A DNA stretch of 62,500 bases from Rhizobium sp. NZLR1 (GCF_017357385.1 NZ_CP071632.1:1-62500); one strand, 5' to 3'. Shown: positions 1 through 11,759, counted from the stretch's first letter. A program made the numbers and translations. The notes: a model not told the origin generated them from the letters alone.

Positions 1-472
1 CAGCCAGAGGGGAGGAGGGGAGAGGCTTTCGCCCTCGAGAACCCTCATGATCTTTCGGCGCGTGTCGTTCAAGCGCTTCTTCCCTATAAAAAATCAAAGA
101 TATTTTAAAAGGTTTCTATTTCTTAGAGTCGGTGTCTATCAAGGATTAAAATCCATCCACCGCCGATGCCATTTGTCGCGCGCGGGCAAAAAACATCGGA
201 AGGATTTTGTCATTTGGCCAAAAGTCCGGGGAGAAGCTGAATCTGAAAATGATTTCAGATCCTTGTGGACGGACGATTTTCCCGATGCTTGTGGATAAAC
301 TGTGGACCTGTTCTCGACAAATCCAGCTGTTCCCCGTTTTCCACAAAGCCGGCAGAAACCGATCCGCAAAATTCGAAATGTGGATAAGCAGCCATGTTTT
401 CCCTTGCCCGACACTGCCTCGCCGCCTTAGCTCTGTTTCATCCAGTCTTTTCAACAGGCAGCGGAAAATAAC
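1..472. other. candidate chromosomal replication origin (oriC) region
   Basis: No convincing gene lies here. Two perfect DnaA boxes (TTATCCACA, read on the minus strand) sit at 290-298 and 379-387, a TTTTCCACA variant at 337-345, and weaker TGTGGAC-type boxes at 264-272 and 301-309. An AT-rich tract at about 84-125 could be the unwinding element. Two GANTC sites (126-130 and 239-243) match the CcrM methylation motif used in alphaproteobacterial cell-cycle control. In this group oriC usually lies beside hemE; hemE is not in the window but could lie just upstream. Short open frames here look like chance. Origin function is inference from box clustering and from neighbours such as gyrB. Confidence 0.65.
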
Positions 473-1294
473 GTGGAGAACAGAACGAACTTCTTTCATC
501 TGCATCTGATTTCTGACTCAACGGGAGAGACTCTGATCTCCGCCGGCCGCGCCGCATCGGCACAGTTCCGATCCGCCCAGCCGATCGAACATGTCTATCC
601 GCTGATCCGTAATCGCAAGCAGCTGCTGCCGGTTCTGCAGGCGATCGACGATGCACCGGGCATCGTGCTCTATACGATCGTCGACCGGGAGCTTGCGAGC
701 CTGATCGATGAGCGCTGCGTCGAGATGGGCGTTGCCTCGGTGAATGTGCTGGAGCCGGTCATGAATGCGTTCCAGATCTATCTCGGTGCCCCATCAAGCC
801 GTCGGGTCGGAGCCCAGCATGTGATGAATGCCGGCTACTTCGCGCGTATCGAAGCGTTGAATTTCACCATGGATCATGATGACGGTCAGATGCCGGATGA
901 TTATAACGATGCCGATGTCGTCATCATCGGCATCAGCCGCACCTCGAAAACACCGACCAGTATTTACCTCGCCAACCGCGGCATCAAGACGGCGAACATT
1001 CCGATCGTCTATGGTGTGCCGTTGCCAGAGAGCCTGTTCATCGCCACCAAACCGCTGATCGTCTGCCTGATCGCCACCACCGACCGTATTTCCCAGGTGC
1101 GGGAAAATCGCATACTCGGCGCCACGCATGGCTTCGATCGCGAACACTATACCGATCGCGCTTCGATTTCCGAGGAGCTGAAATATGCCCGCTCGCTCTG
1201 CGCTCGCCATAACTGGCCGTTGATCGACGTCACTCGCCGCTCAATCGAGGAAACCGCCGCGGCCATCGTTGCCCTGCGCCCAAAGCTGCGCTAA
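473..1294 (+). CDS. pyruvate, phosphate dikinase regulatory protein (PPSR/DUF299 family)
   Basis: Bifunctional ADP-dependent kinase / Pi-dependent phosphorylase that switches pyruvate phosphate dikinase (or PEP synthase) off and on by phosphorylating a threonine next to its catalytic histidine, so it gates PEP formation. The 273 aa length is normal for the family. The N-terminal [12 protein letters not shown] signature and the P-loop-like GISRTSKT (about residues 153-160) followed by [10 protein letters not shown] are diagnostic. The start is GTG at 473 with only a weak purine-rich stretch upstream. It is the first gene after the candidate origin and leads into maf-aroE-coaE-dnaQ. The family is confident; the target (PPDK rather than PpsA) is inferred from rhizobial physiology. 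Confidence 0.93.
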   Translation: MENRTNFFHLHLISDSTGETLISAGRAASAQFRSAQPIEHVYPLIRNRKQLLPVLQAIDDAPGIVLYTIVDRELASLIDERCVEMGVASVNVLEPVMNAFQIYLGAPSSRRVGAQHVMNAGYFARIEALNFTMDHDDGQMPDDYNDADVVIIGISRTSKTPTSIYLANRGIKTANIPIVYGVPLPESLFIATKPLIVCLIATTDRISQVRENRILGATHGFDREHYTDRASISEELKYARSLCARHNWPLIDVTRRSIEETAAAIVALRPKLR

Positions 1295-1327
1295 GCGCTG
1301 ACCGGCAGCCGGCACTCCGAGGAACCC

Positions 1328-1927
1328 ATGACGCAGAAACTCATCCTTGCATCGTCAAGCCCCTTTCGGCGGATGCTGATGGAAAATGCCGGTCTATCCT
1401 TCGAGGCGCATGCCGCAAGCATCGATGAACGGGCAGTCGAAGCGCCGTTGGAAGAAGCCGGCGCCAAGCCGGATGCGGTGGCCCTCGTCCTGGCCAAGGC
1501 CAAGGCCGAGGATGTCAGCAGCCGTTTTCCGGATAGACTGATCATCGGCTCGGATCAGACAATGTCGCTCGGCGACCGCGTCTTCCACAAGCCGCTTGAT
1601 ATGGTCGACGCCGCCAACCACCTTCAGGCCCTGTCCGGCCTAACCCACCGGTTGAACAGTGCTGTCGCGATCGTCAGCAACGGCGCGGTCCTATGGCAAC
1701 ATCTCGCCCATGCGGAGCTGACGATGCGGCCCTTGGCGGCGGATTTCATCGCCAGACATCTGGCGCGGGTCGGCGAACGGGCGCTTTCCAGCGTCGGCGC
1801 CTATCAGTTGGAGGGGGAGGGCATTCAGCTGTTCGAGAAGATCGAGGGGGATTATTTCACCATTCTCGGCCTGCCGATGCTGCCGCTTCTGGAAAAATTG
1901 CGAGACCTCGGAGCGATCGATGGGTGA
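1328..1927 (+). CDS. maf: Maf-family nucleotide pyrophosphatase (YceF-like)
   Basis: House-cleaning nucleoside triphosphate pyrophosphatase of the Maf/Ham1 fold, 199 aa. The substrate loop [11 protein letters not shown] is at the N-terminus and the catalytic acidic motif reads GSDQ. The Gln after the catalytic Asp resembles the E. coli YceF (7-methyl-GTP) branch rather than the YhdE dTTP/UTP branch, which usually has GADT/SDT; this assignment is from motif memory only. ATG at 1328 lies 33 bp after the PPDK regulator, and its 3' end overlaps aroE by 8 bp, so the genes are probably cotranscribed. The old name septum formation inhibitor comes from B. subtilis overexpression. Confidence 0.9.
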   Translation: MTQKLILASSSPFRRMLMENAGLSFEAHAASIDERAVEAPLEEAGAKPDAVALVLAKAKAEDVSSRFPDRLIIGSDQTMSLGDRVFHKPLDMVDAANHLQALSGLTHRLNSAVAIVSNGAVLWQHLAHAELTMRPLAADFIARHLARVGERALSSVGAYQLEGEGIQLFEKIEGDYFTILGLPMLPLLEKLRDLGAIDG

Positions 1928-2777
1928 TTCACGTGAAACATTCGGGCCGAAAGCGTTTGTCACGGGCTTTCCCATCAAGCATTCGCGCTCGCCGTTGATC
2001 CACGGATATTGGCTAAAGACGCTCGGCCTGCCAGGCAGCTACTGCGCGCACGAAGTAGCCCCCGAGGCCTTTGCCGATTTCATCCGTTCGCTGAAGGATG
2101 GCAGTTCCGGCTTTGCCGGAGGCAATGTCACCATTCCCCACAAGGAACTGGCATTCCGGCTTGCCGATAAACCCGACGCGCTGTCGCGTGAGCTCGGCGC
2201 CGCAAACACGCTCTGGCTGGAGGATGGCGCCCTGCACGCGACGAACACCGATGGTCGCGGCTTTATCGCCAATCTCGACGAACGCCATCCGGGCTGGGAC
2301 CGGCATGAGACGGCGGTCGTCTTTGGCGCCGGCGGCGCCAGCCGGGCGATCATCCAGGCGGTCCGTGACCGCGGTTTCAGAGAGATCCACGTCGTCAACC
2401 GCACCGTCGAACGGGCGCGTGAACTGGCAGATCGTTTTGGCCCGAAGGTTTATGCCCACCCGGCCGCAGCACTTGCCGAAGTCATGAAGGGTGCCGGCCT
2501 CTTCATCAACACCACCTCGCTCGGCATGGACGGCGAGCCGGCGCCACAACTCGACTTCACGCCGCTTTCAGCCGATGCCGTCGTGACCGACATCGTCTAT
2601 GTCCCTTTGAAAACACCGATCCTGGCACAGGCGGAAGAGCATGGATTTTCCATCGTCGATGGTCTCGGCATGCTGCTGCATCAGGCCGTGCCCGGCTTCG
2701 AGAAATGGTTCGGCCGGCGTCCCGTCGTCGACGCGGCACTGCGTGCACTCATCATCGCCGATATGGAAGCTCACTGA
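1920..2777 (+). CDS. aroE: shikimate 5-dehydrogenase
   Basis: NADPH-dependent reduction of 3-dehydroshikimate to shikimate, the fourth step of the chorismate pathway, in the cytoplasm. The 285 aa protein has the substrate motif SRSPLIH near residue 23, NVTIPHK with catalytic Lys75, TNTDG with catalytic Asp111, and a Rossmann loop GAGGASRA at about 136-143, all as in AroE. The start overlaps maf by 8 bp and the stop overlaps the coaE start (TGATG), so translation is likely coupled. The trp genes that use chorismate lie about 14 kb away in a separate operon. Confidence 0.96.
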   Translation: MGDSRETFGPKAFVTGFPIKHSRSPLIHGYWLKTLGLPGSYCAHEVAPEAFADFIRSLKDGSSGFAGGNVTIPHKELAFRLADKPDALSRELGAANTLWLEDGALHATNTDGRGFIANLDERHPGWDRHETAVVFGAGGASRAIIQAVRDRGFREIHVVNRTVERARELADRFGPKVYAHPAAALAEVMKGAGLFINTTSLGMDGEPAPQLDFTPLSADAVVTDIVYVPLKTPILAQAEEHGFSIVDGLGMLLHQAVPGFEKWFGRRPVVDAALRALIIADMEAH

Positions 2778-3388
2778 TGCTGACGATTGGTCTTACCGGC
2801 TCCATCGCCATGGGAAAATCGACGGCGGCAAAGCTCTTCGCCGAGGCGGGAATCCCGTTGAACGATTCTGATGCGGTGGTCCACGATCTCTATACCGGCG
2901 AGGCCGCACCGCTGGTGGATGCTGCTTTTCCTGGAACGATGAAGGATGGAGCGGTCGACCGACATGAACTCGGCCGCCAGCTTGCTCTCGATCCGGATGG
3001 CTTCAAGCGCTTGGAAGCGATCGTCCATCCGCTGGTTCGCAAGCGTGAGGCGGAATTTCTGGCGCGGCAGCGCGCTGCCGGCGCGGAGATGGTATTGCTC
3101 GATATTCCTTTGCTCTTCGAAACCGGCGCTGAGCAAAGAGTGGATGTCATCGTCGTCGTCAGCGCCGATCCACAGATTCAACGCGAGAGGGTGCTTGCGC
3201 GGGAAGGCATGACCGAGGAAAAATTCGAGATGATTCTCTCACGCCAGACGCCGGACACGGAAAAACGCCACCGGGCGGATTATCTGATCGACAGCAGCCA
3301 GAGGATCGCGGTCACGAAAAAACGGGTGCTCGATATCGTCGCCGACCTGAAAACGCGGATTGCCAAGGGAGATTTCCGGAATGCGTGA
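2777..3388 (+). CDS. coaE: dephospho-CoA kinase
   Basis: Final step of coenzyme A synthesis: phosphorylates the ribose 3'-OH of dephospho-CoA. The 203 aa protein starts at the ATG fused to the aroE stop (TGATG). The open frame runs further upstream, but that extension is arginine-rich shadow of aroE; the family begins directly before the P-loop, as here (IGLTGSIAMGKST, residues 4-16). The LLFETG and RQ-type lid motifs are present. The 3' end overlaps dnaQ by 8 bp. Another CoA gene, coaA, is in the window at 43150. Confidence 0.95.
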   Translation: MLTIGLTGSIAMGKSTAAKLFAEAGIPLNDSDAVVHDLYTGEAAPLVDAAFPGTMKDGAVDRHELGRQLALDPDGFKRLEAIVHPLVRKREAEFLARQRAAGAEMVLLDIPLLFETGAEQRVDVIVVVSADPQIQRERVLAREGMTEEKFEMILSRQTPDTEKRHRADYLIDSSQRIAVTKKRVLDIVADLKTRIAKGDFRNA

Positions 3389-4103
3389 GATCATCTTCGA
3401 TACGGAAACCACCGGTCTCGACAACCGCGCCGACCGTATCATCGAAATCGGTGGCATCGAGCTCTTCAACCATTTTCCGACCGGCAACGTGATCCATATC
3501 TTCATCAATCCCGGCGATCAGAAGGTTCACCCGGATGCGCTCGCCGTGCACGGCATCACCGATGAATTCCTGAAGGACAAGAAGCCTTTCGCTGAGGTCG
3601 CCGAAGAAATCCTTACCTTCTTCGGCGATGCGAAGTGGATTGCCCACAACGCCACCTTCGATATGGGTTTCATCAATGCCGAATTGGCGCGGATCGGTTT
3701 GCCGCCGATCCTGCCGGAGCGGGTCGTCGATACGCTGTCGATGGCCCGGCGCAAGAATCCGATGGGGCCGAATTCGCTGGACGCGCTCTGCCGGCGCTAC
3801 GGCATCGATAATTCGCACCGCACCAAACACGGCGCGCTGCTCGACTCCGAACTGCTCGCCGAAGTCTATATCGAGATGATCGGCGGCAGGCAGGCAGCTT
3901 TCGGCCTGAGCATGAGCGCTACATCTGGTCAGAACGGCCGCGGCGATGGGGCGGAGGAAGACGGTGTGGTGATTGCCGGAGTGCTCGAGCGGCCCCGCCC
4001 GCTTGGCCCCCGCCTGAGCCAAACCGAGGCGCAGGCGCATGAGGCGCTTGTCGCCAAGCTTGGAGAAAAAGGCATCTGGGCGAAATACGCCAGCCTCAAT
4101 TAA
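3381..4103 (+). CDS. dnaQ: DNA polymerase III epsilon subunit (proofreading 3'-5' exonuclease)
   Basis: DEDDh exonuclease that edits replication errors as part of the Pol III core. The 240 aa protein has the ExoI motif FDTETTG at the N-terminus, the ExoII-region HNATFDMGF with its Asp, and the ExoIII motif KHGALLDSELL (His and Asp). The C-terminus is a short extension expected to contact the alpha subunit. The start is ATG at 3381 with AAGGGAGA about 8 bp upstream, overlapping the coaE end. It is the last gene of the overlapping maf-aroE-coaE-dnaQ run and faces secB across a hairpin. Confidence 0.95.
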   Translation: MREIIFDTETTGLDNRADRIIEIGGIELFNHFPTGNVIHIFINPGDQKVHPDALAVHGITDEFLKDKKPFAEVAEEILTFFGDAKWIAHNATFDMGFINAELARIGLPPILPERVVDTLSMARRKNPMGPNSLDALCRRYGIDNSHRTKHGALLDSELLAEVYIEMIGGRQAAFGLSMSATSGQNGRGDGAEEDGVVIAGVLERPRPLGPRLSQTEAQAHEALVAKLGEKGIWAKYASLN

Positions 4104-4120
4104 ACCGGCCTCAATTGAAA

Positions 4121-4143
4121 ATGCCCGGGACCAGCCCGGGCAT
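4121..4143. terminator. hairpin between convergent dnaQ and secB
   Basis: A perfect 9-bp inverted repeat (ATGCCCGGG / CCCGGGCAT) with a 5-nt loop. On the minus strand it is followed by TTTTCAATT, so it suits secB best; on the plus strand the T-run is poor, so any effect on dnaQ is uncertain. Confidence 0.6.
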
Positions 4144-4169
4144 CGACATTTCCAAGATGAAAGATCCGC

Positions 4170-4652
4170 TCAGTTCGGAACGGCTTCTACCTTGGCGCGG
4201 GCCTGTTCTTCGGCAACGCGCTGGGCAAACATCTGCGTGAAGTCGATCGGGTCGATCATCAGCGGCGGGAAACCACCGTTGCGGGTGACGTCGGCGATGA
4301 TCTGGCGGGCAAACGGGAAGAGCATGCGCGGGCACTCGATGAAGAGAACCGGCAGCATGTGTTCCTGCGGGAAGCCGGCAACGCGGAAGACGCCGCCATA
4401 GGCGAGTTCGGTATGGAAAACCGTCTTGTCGCCGTCCTTGGCTTCGGCATTCAGCGACAGCACGACATCGAAATCCGTATCCGAAAGCGGGTTGGCGTTG
4501 ACGTTCACATTGATGTTGATCGTCGGGGCCTTGTCGCGGGCCTGCAGCGAACGCGGCGCACCCGGATTTTCGAAGGAGAGATCCTTGGTATATTGCGCAA
4601 GGATCGAAAGGGTGGGGCTGGCCGCACCGTTGCTGTTGTTATCGTCTGCCAT
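4170..4652 (-). CDS. secB: protein-export chaperone SecB
   Basis: Tetrameric cytosolic chaperone that keeps preproteins unfolded and hands them to SecA. The 160 aa protein begins MADDNNSNG and continues with [15 protein letters not shown], the standard SecB opening, and ends with the acidic/aromatic core ([14 protein letters not shown]). The start at 4652 has GAGGAAAA on the minus strand; the longer open frame upstream is not SecB-like. It lies downstream of fxsA, but about 100 bp separate them, so it may have its own promoter. Confidence 0.96.
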   Translation of the reverse strand: MADDNNSNGAASPTLSILAQYTKDLSFENPGAPRSLQARDKAPTININVNVNANPLSDTDFDVVLSLNAEAKDGDKTVFHTELAYGGVFRVAGFPQEHMLPVLFIECPRMLFPFARQIIADVTRNGGFPPLMIDPIDFTQMFAQRVAEEQARAKVEAVPN

Positions 4653-4753
4653 TGGCTTTTCCTCGAGGGGCATGGGAATGGTGCCGCCATCTAACATTTC
4701 AGGGAGGGGCTTACAACCCTGGGCGCTTGCCGCGGTTGATCGGTCGAAGCGCC

Positions 4754-5269
4754 TCAATCGCCGAGATGTTTGCCGGACCACGGCGAGTTGCGGTCCGGCT
4801 CCCTATGATAGTCCTCGTCATCGAGATCGACCACCTTCGAGTTCGGCTTGCGGTCGCGGAAATCGGGTTGCGGGCCGGCAGAAAAGCCGCCCTTGGCATT
4901 GACGACGACGAAGCGTTTGGCGATTGCCTGCCAGAGGAACTCGCGCACCGGCGGGATGAGAATGAGGATCGCGATGATATCGGTGAGGAAGCCGGGAATG
5001 ATCAAGAGCAGCGAGGCAACGACGTTCATCGCCGGCCGCAACAGGTCGCGCCCCGGCATCACCCCGTTTCGTCCTTCGCTCGACATGCGGCGCAAAATAC
5101 CGATGCCCTGCCGGCGCAGCAGAACCATCCCGAGAATGACGCCCAGCATCACGAGCGCGAGCGTCAGCCACAATCCGATTGCCCGGCCGACGACGACGAA
5201 ACCGGCAATTTCGGCGAGTGGCAGCAGCAGAATGAAAGCTGGCAGGATCGAAAAACGCATGGTCGTCAT
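4754..5269 (-). CDS. fxsA: FxsA family membrane protein
   Basis: Small inner-membrane protein of the FxsA family, named for suppression of F exclusion of phage T7 in E. coli; molecular role unknown. The 171 aa protein has hydrophobic segments at about 6-30, 32-52 and 85-110, including the conserved [13 protein letters not shown] stretch, then a charged cytoplasmic tail rich in Asp/Arg. Starts at 5269 (MTTMRFS) and 5260 (MRFS) are both possible. Divergent from the Tim44-like gene at 5392. Confidence 0.88.
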   Translation of the reverse strand: MTTMRFSILPAFILLLPLAEIAGFVVVGRAIGLWLTLALVMLGVILGMVLLRRQGIGILRRMSSEGRNGVMPGRDLLRPAMNVVASLLLIIPGFLTDIIAILILIPPVREFLWQAIAKRFVVVNAKGGFSAGPQPDFRDRKPNSKVVDLDDEDYHREPDRNSPWSGKHLGD

Positions 5270-5391
5270 GTCCCGGGCTTGCCGGTCTCCTCTTGGCGCT
5301 GGCGAAGATGCCAGCCATCATTTGAATCATCTGTATAGGCAGACTATATGGGAGTACAAATCAGAGATGTTAACGGTGGCTGCGATACGAT

Positions 5392-6096
5392 ATGAGTTCG
5401 AACGACTTCATCACATTATTCTTCCTGGTGGCGGCGGTGCTGATTTTCTTTCAGCTCCGCGCCGTGCTCGGGCGCCGCACAGGAAATGAGAAGCCGCCGC
5501 GCGATCTCTATACGCCGCGGGATGCGGCTCCGGCAGAAGCCGCCGATGCCGGCAAGGTCGTGACGCTGCCGCGCCGCGACACGACGACGGAGGATGAGGA
5601 TCGCTTCGCCGCCATCGATGCCTTCGCCGCACCCGGAACGCCACTCAACGAATCGCTGCGCGCGCTGAACAAGGCCGATTCCGCCTTCAGCCCGAAGGAG
5701 TTTCTCAACGGCGCCCGCATGGCTTACGAGATGATCGTCATGGCCTATGCGGATGGCGACCGGAAAACGCTGAAGAATTTATTGTCCCGCGAAGTCTATG
5801 ACGGGTTCGATGCTGCGATCGGCGAGCGTGAAGCGCGGGGCGAGAAGGTCAAGTCCACCTTCGTCGGCATAGACAAGGCCGAAATCACCCATGCGGAGAC
5901 GAAGGGCAGCGAAGCACAGATCACCGTTCGTATCATCAGCCAGCTGATATCGGCCACCTACGACAAGGCGGATGTGCTGATCGAAGGCGACGCCGAAAAC
6001 GTCGCCGAGGTCAACGACCTCTGGACCTTCGCCCGCGACACCCGCTCGCGCGATCCGAACTGGAAACTCGTGGCGACCGAATCGGAACATGAGTGA
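5392..6096 (+). CDS. Tim44-like domain protein
   Basis: The 234 aa protein has one N-terminal membrane segment (residues about 6-26), a charged proline-rich linker, then a Tim44/TamA-like domain (about 85-234: FLNGARMAYEMIVMAYADGDRKTLKNLLS). Mitochondrial Tim44 tethers the import motor; bacterial relatives such as TimA are inner-membrane proteins of poorly known role. The gene overlaps mltA by 8 bp and probably heads the operon Tim44-mltA-smr-xre. Divergent from fxsA with about 120 bp between. Confidence 0.88.
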   Translation: MSSNDFITLFFLVAAVLIFFQLRAVLGRRTGNEKPPRDLYTPRDAAPAEAADAGKVVTLPRRDTTTEDEDRFAAIDAFAAPGTPLNESLRALNKADSAFSPKEFLNGARMAYEMIVMAYADGDRKTLKNLLSREVYDGFDAAIGEREARGEKVKSTFVGIDKAEITHAETKGSEAQITVRIISQLISATYDKADVLIEGDAENVAEVNDLWTFARDTRSRDPNWKLVATESEHE

Positions 6097-7240
6097 CCAC
6101 GCATCGGACTTCGTCCTGCAGGCCATAAGCTTCGACACTTTGGAAGGCTGGAAGGATGATGATCCCTCCGGCCTTTTTGAAGGCATGCGAAGCTGCCGTC
6201 GGCAGATCACCGATGTCAAACCCTACCGCACCGGTTCTCTTGGCCTGAGCTCGGAAGACCTGCTTCCGCTGCTGGTGGCCGCCGAAGATTTCACGCCGTC
6301 GTCGCCATCGTCGGCGCGCGCCTTTTTCGAGACCCACTGTCGGCCCTTCCTGATCCGCCGCAGCGATGGCAATTCCGGCTTCGTCACCGCGTTCTACGAA
6401 CCTGATATCGAGGTGTCTGAGCGGCCGGACGAGGTTTTCCGTTTCCCTTTCTACAGGCGCCCGGACGATCTGGTCGATCTCGACGACACCAATCGCCCCG
6501 CCGGGCTCGACAGGTCCTATGCTTTCGGCCGTCTGCATGACGGCCGCATCACCGCCTATCCGGACCGCTGCGCCATCGATCAGGGTTTCCTCGAAGGCCA
6601 CGGTCTCGAAATCGCCTGGGCGAAGTCGAAGGTCGATCTCTTCTTCGTGCATGTGCAGGGTGCGGCCCGTTTGCGTTACAGCGATGGCCGTATTGGCCGC
6701 ATCACCTATGCGGCGAAGGCTGGCCATCCGTTTTCGGCGGTCGGCAAGCTGCTGATCGACCGAGGCGAGATTGCTCGCGCCGACATCTCGATGCAGACGA
6801 TCCGTGCCTGGCTGGCGCGCAATCCCGAGCAGGTCGACGAAGTGCTGTGGCATAATCGCTCTTATATCTTCTTTCGCGAGACGCCCTCGCGGGCCATCAG
6901 CCTGCGAACCGCCGATCCTGAGGCAGGTCCGATCGCAGCCGCCAAGGTGCCGCTTCTCGCCGGGCGGTCGCTTGCCGTCGATCGGATGATCCATACGTTC
7001 GGTTTTCCCTTTTTCATCCGCGCCGAAAGCCTGACCCATCTCGACACCCATCTCGACCAGGGTCGGCCCTTCCGCCGGCTGATGCTGGCGCTCGATACCG
7101 GCTCGGCAATCGTCGGGCCGGTACGCGGCGATATCTTCACCGGCTCGGGGGATATGGCGGGAGAAAGGGCCGGCACCGTCCGCAACGACGCCGATTTCAC
7201 CATCCTTATTCCCAAAGCCGCCGCCGGAAGATTCGCCTGA
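6089..7240 (+). CDS. mltA: MltA-type lytic murein transglycosylase
   Basis: Cleaves the MurNAc-GlcNAc bond of peptidoglycan to give 1,6-anhydro ends. The 383 aa protein has the MltA double-psi barrel insertion domain followed by the 3D domain: LALDTGSAIVGPVRGDIFTG carries the catalytic Asp and the conserved DIFTGSGDMAGERAG run. Unlike E. coli MltA, no signal peptide or lipobox is visible at the N-terminus (MSDHASDFVLQAISFDT), which is odd for a periplasmic enzyme. Start overlaps the Tim44-like gene by 8 bp; stop overlaps the next start (TGATG). Confidence 0.92.
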   Translation: MSDHASDFVLQAISFDTLEGWKDDDPSGLFEGMRSCRRQITDVKPYRTGSLGLSSEDLLPLLVAAEDFTPSSPSSARAFFETHCRPFLIRRSDGNSGFVTAFYEPDIEVSERPDEVFRFPFYRRPDDLVDLDDTNRPAGLDRSYAFGRLHDGRITAYPDRCAIDQGFLEGHGLEIAWAKSKVDLFFVHVQGAARLRYSDGRIGRITYAAKAGHPFSAVGKLLIDRGEIARADISMQTIRAWLARNPEQVDEVLWHNRSYIFFRETPSRAISLRTADPEAGPIAAAKVPLLAGRSLAVDRMIHTFGFPFFIRAESLTHLDTHLDQGRPFRRLMLALDTGSAIVGPVRGDIFTGSGDMAGERAGTVRNDADFTILIPKAAAGRFA

Positions 7241-7806
7241 TGGCCAAGGATCGCAAACTCAGTGCGGATGAGAGGATCCTCTGGGGCAAGGTTGCCCGCA
7301 GCACGCGACCGATGCCCGGCAAGGCGGGTGATTTGACCGAGCTCGATGCGTTTCTTGCCGAAGCCGAAGCGGCGTCCGAACGGGAACAGCAAAAACAGAC
7401 ACTCACCCCGGCCATGCCGCCGCAGCCGACCGTACCATCGACATCGAAACCGCCGGCCGGGGTACATCATCCGCTGGAAAAGCCGGTCAAGCGCAAGATC
7501 GCCAAGGGCCGGCTGGCGCTCGAAGCGCGGATTGACCTGCATGGGCTGGTGCAGAGCGAAGCTCATGTCATCCTTCTCGATTTCCTGATCCGCGCCCACG
7601 AGCGCGGCATGCGTCATGTCTTGGTCATCACCGGTAAAGGCAGCTCCATGGGCAGCGCCGGCGCGCTCAAGCGGGCCGTTCCCCTCTGGTTCTCGAAGCC
7701 GGAATTCCGCTACCTGATCTCGTCCTATGAGTCGGCCGCACAGCATCATGGCGGGGAGGGCGCGCTCTACATTCGCCTGTCGCGGCGGCACGGGGAAAGA
7801 CCATGA
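7240..7806 (+). CDS. Smr domain protein
   Basis: The 188 aa protein has a disordered, Pro/Gln-rich N-terminal half and a C-terminal Smr domain (about 95-188): RIDLHGLVQSEAH and HVLVITGKGS, the conserved LDLHG and TGKG motifs. Smr domains, first seen in MutS2, are nicking nucleases on DNA or RNA; single-domain bacterial versions have been tied to ribosome rescue or DNA processing, but the role here is unknown. Translationally coupled to mltA upstream and overlapping the XRE regulator downstream by 4 bp. Confidence 0.88.
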   Translation: MAKDRKLSADERILWGKVARSTRPMPGKAGDLTELDAFLAEAEAASEREQQKQTLTPAMPPQPTVPSTSKPPAGVHHPLEKPVKRKIAKGRLALEARIDLHGLVQSEAHVILLDFLIRAHERGMRHVLVITGKGSSMGSAGALKRAVPLWFSKPEFRYLISSYESAAQHHGGEGALYIRLSRRHGERP

Positions 7807-8180
7807 CTCCCTTTGGAGAGGCGGTTCGCCGGCTGAGAGCGCGCAAGGGTGTCTCGCAGAAGGAAATGGCGGAAGCGTTGAATGTCTCTCCCGCCTATCT
7901 CTCGGCGCTCGAACATGGAAAGCGCGGTTTGCCGACATTCGATCTGCTGCAGCGCATCGCCGGCTATTTCAACATCATCTGGGATGAAGCCGAGGAACTG
8001 TTTCTGCTCGCCCGCTCGTCCGACCCGCGCGTCGTGATCGACACCTCCGGCCTGCCTCCGGAATATACCGAATTTGCCAACCGGCTGGCGCGGCGGATTC
8101 GCAACCTTGACAGTGCAAAGATAGGCCGGTTATCGGCTCTTCTCGAAAATGACGGCAAAGGCGACGGAAAAGCGTCATAA
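7803..8180 (+). CDS. XRE-family helix-turn-helix regulator
   Basis: The 125 aa protein carries an N-terminal lambda-repressor-like HTH (FGEAVRRLRARKGVSQKEMAEALNV, about residues 4-60) with the usual QKEMA...SPAYLSALEHGKR recognition segment, then a 55-residue acidic tail of unknown function. ATG overlaps the Smr gene by 4 bp. There is no adjacent toxin-like gene, so a toxin-antitoxin role is unlikely. It may regulate its own operon or gyrB; neither can be tested from sequence. Confidence 0.85.
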   Translation: MTPFGEAVRRLRARKGVSQKEMAEALNVSPAYLSALEHGKRGLPTFDLLQRIAGYFNIIWDEAEELFLLARSSDPRVVIDTSGLPPEYTEFANRLARRIRNLDSAKIGRLSALLENDGKGDGKAS

Positions 8181-10751
<2,571 letters not shown>

Positions 10752-10763
10752 TTGTTATTTTTA

Positions 10764-10807
10764 CACGCAAAAACCCCGCCGTCCCGAGATGGCGGGGTTT
10801 TTGCGTG
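10764..10807. terminator. strong bidirectional terminator between gyrB and the nitroreductase gene
   Basis: A perfect 17-bp inverted repeat (10764-10780 and 10791-10807) with a 10-nt loop. The stem has a GC core flanked by AAAAA/TTTTT, so it can terminate both gyrB and the convergent nitroreductase gene. Confidence 0.9.
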
Positions 10808-10819
10808 TTGGTGCTTAGC

Positions 10820-11419
10820 TCAGCTTGCGATGAAATGGCCGTTGAAGGCAACTTCGGACAGCGGTTTACGCTGGCTGGGGAATTCGCGCGCTTGATTGCG
10901 CTCAGAAAGAACGGTCTTGTCGGCCAGGCGGCCGACGGCAACGCCGGCCTCGACCCGGTAGCCCTCGGGAATGCCAAACGTCTTGCTGATTTCCTCGTGT
11001 TTGATGCCGCCCATGCCATGGGCATAGAATCCGGAGAGACGGGCCTGAAGCGCCAAATATCCCCAGGCAGTACCGGCGTCGAAGGAATGGGTATAGCTCG
11101 GCTTTTCCTCAGCAGAGCCGGCCGCGCCGGTGAAGCTGCGCGACACGACGAAGATCAGCACCGACGCATTCTTCGCCCATTCCTGATTGGCATCGACGAG
11201 CAATGCCACGAATTTCTCCCAATGCTCAGAACCCTTAAGCGCATAGATGAAGCGCCAGGGTTGGTGATTGGACGAGGAGGGCGCCCAATGGGCGGCGTCG
11301 AGCAGGTTCAGCAGCTGCGCCTCCTCGATGATTTCGCCGGTGAAGGCGCGGGGCGACCAGCGGTCGAGAAACATCGGATCGATTGGATATTGGGATTCGC
11401 GGCTGTTGCTTTTTGTCAT
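10820..11419 (-). CDS. nitroreductase family protein
   Basis: FMN-dependent NAD(P)H oxidoreductase of the nitroreductase fold, 199 aa, usual length. The FMN-binding motif RWSPRAFTG near residue 20 and the HWAPSSSNHQPWRF segment are typical; the GIPEGYRVEAGVAVG block precedes the C-terminus. The physiological substrate cannot be told (nitroaromatics, quinones or flavin). It follows the DUF2218 gene by about 40 bp on the same strand and may be cotranscribed with it. Confidence 0.88.
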   Translation of the reverse strand: MTKSNSRESQYPIDPMFLDRWSPRAFTGEIIEEAQLLNLLDAAHWAPSSSNHQPWRFIYALKGSEHWEKFVALLVDANQEWAKNASVLIFVVSRSFTGAAGSAEEKPSYTHSFDAGTAWGYLALQARLSGFYAHGMGGIKHEEISKTFGIPEGYRVEAGVAVGRLADKTVLSERNQAREFPSQRKPLSEVAFNGHFIAS

Positions 11420-11462
11420 GCTGGTTCCGGAGTTGCAGGCAGAATTCGGATCGGGGCTTGGA

Positions 11463-11759
11463 TCAGTCCGTCCAGACGATGTCGAGTTCCTCTCGGAAGG
11501 CGAAGCGCTTCAGATGATCGTCGATGACGCCCTGCATCCTTGCCTGCTGTGCGGGATCGGCGACGGAAAGTATTATGGTCAGCGCCGCATCGTCGGCGGT
11601 GAACGTTACCTCGGCCGTCTCGCTGAACGGCACCCGGCCCCTGTGCGGGTCGAAATCGACGCTGAATTTATGGCTCCAGTGTTTGCAGAGCTGCTGCAGA
11701 TAGCGGCTTGCATGTTCGGTGCGCACGACGGCCTGGGAGAGGTGCATGTCGAACTCCAT
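11463..11759 (-). CDS. DUF2218 family protein
   Basis: A 98 aa protein with the DUF2218 pattern: an N-terminal TEHASRYLQQLCKHWSHKF stretch and a C-terminal HLKRFAFREEL block. Members often sit near iron or siderophore genes in other bacteria, but no such genes are nearby here. Starts at 11759 (MEFDMHLSQ) or 11747 (MHLSQ) are possible. Divergent from the glutathione transferase gene at 11920. Function unknown. Confidence 0.8.
   Translation of the reverse strand: MEFDMHLSQAVVRTEHASRYLQQLCKHWSHKFSVDFDPHRGRVPFSETAEVTFTADDAALTIILSVADPAQQARMQGVIDDHLKRFAFREELDIVWTD

Noticed and set aside
7803..8180. XRE regulator as an antitoxin of a toxin-antitoxin pair
   Set aside because: Neighbours are an Smr protein and gyrB; no toxin-like gene is adjacent.
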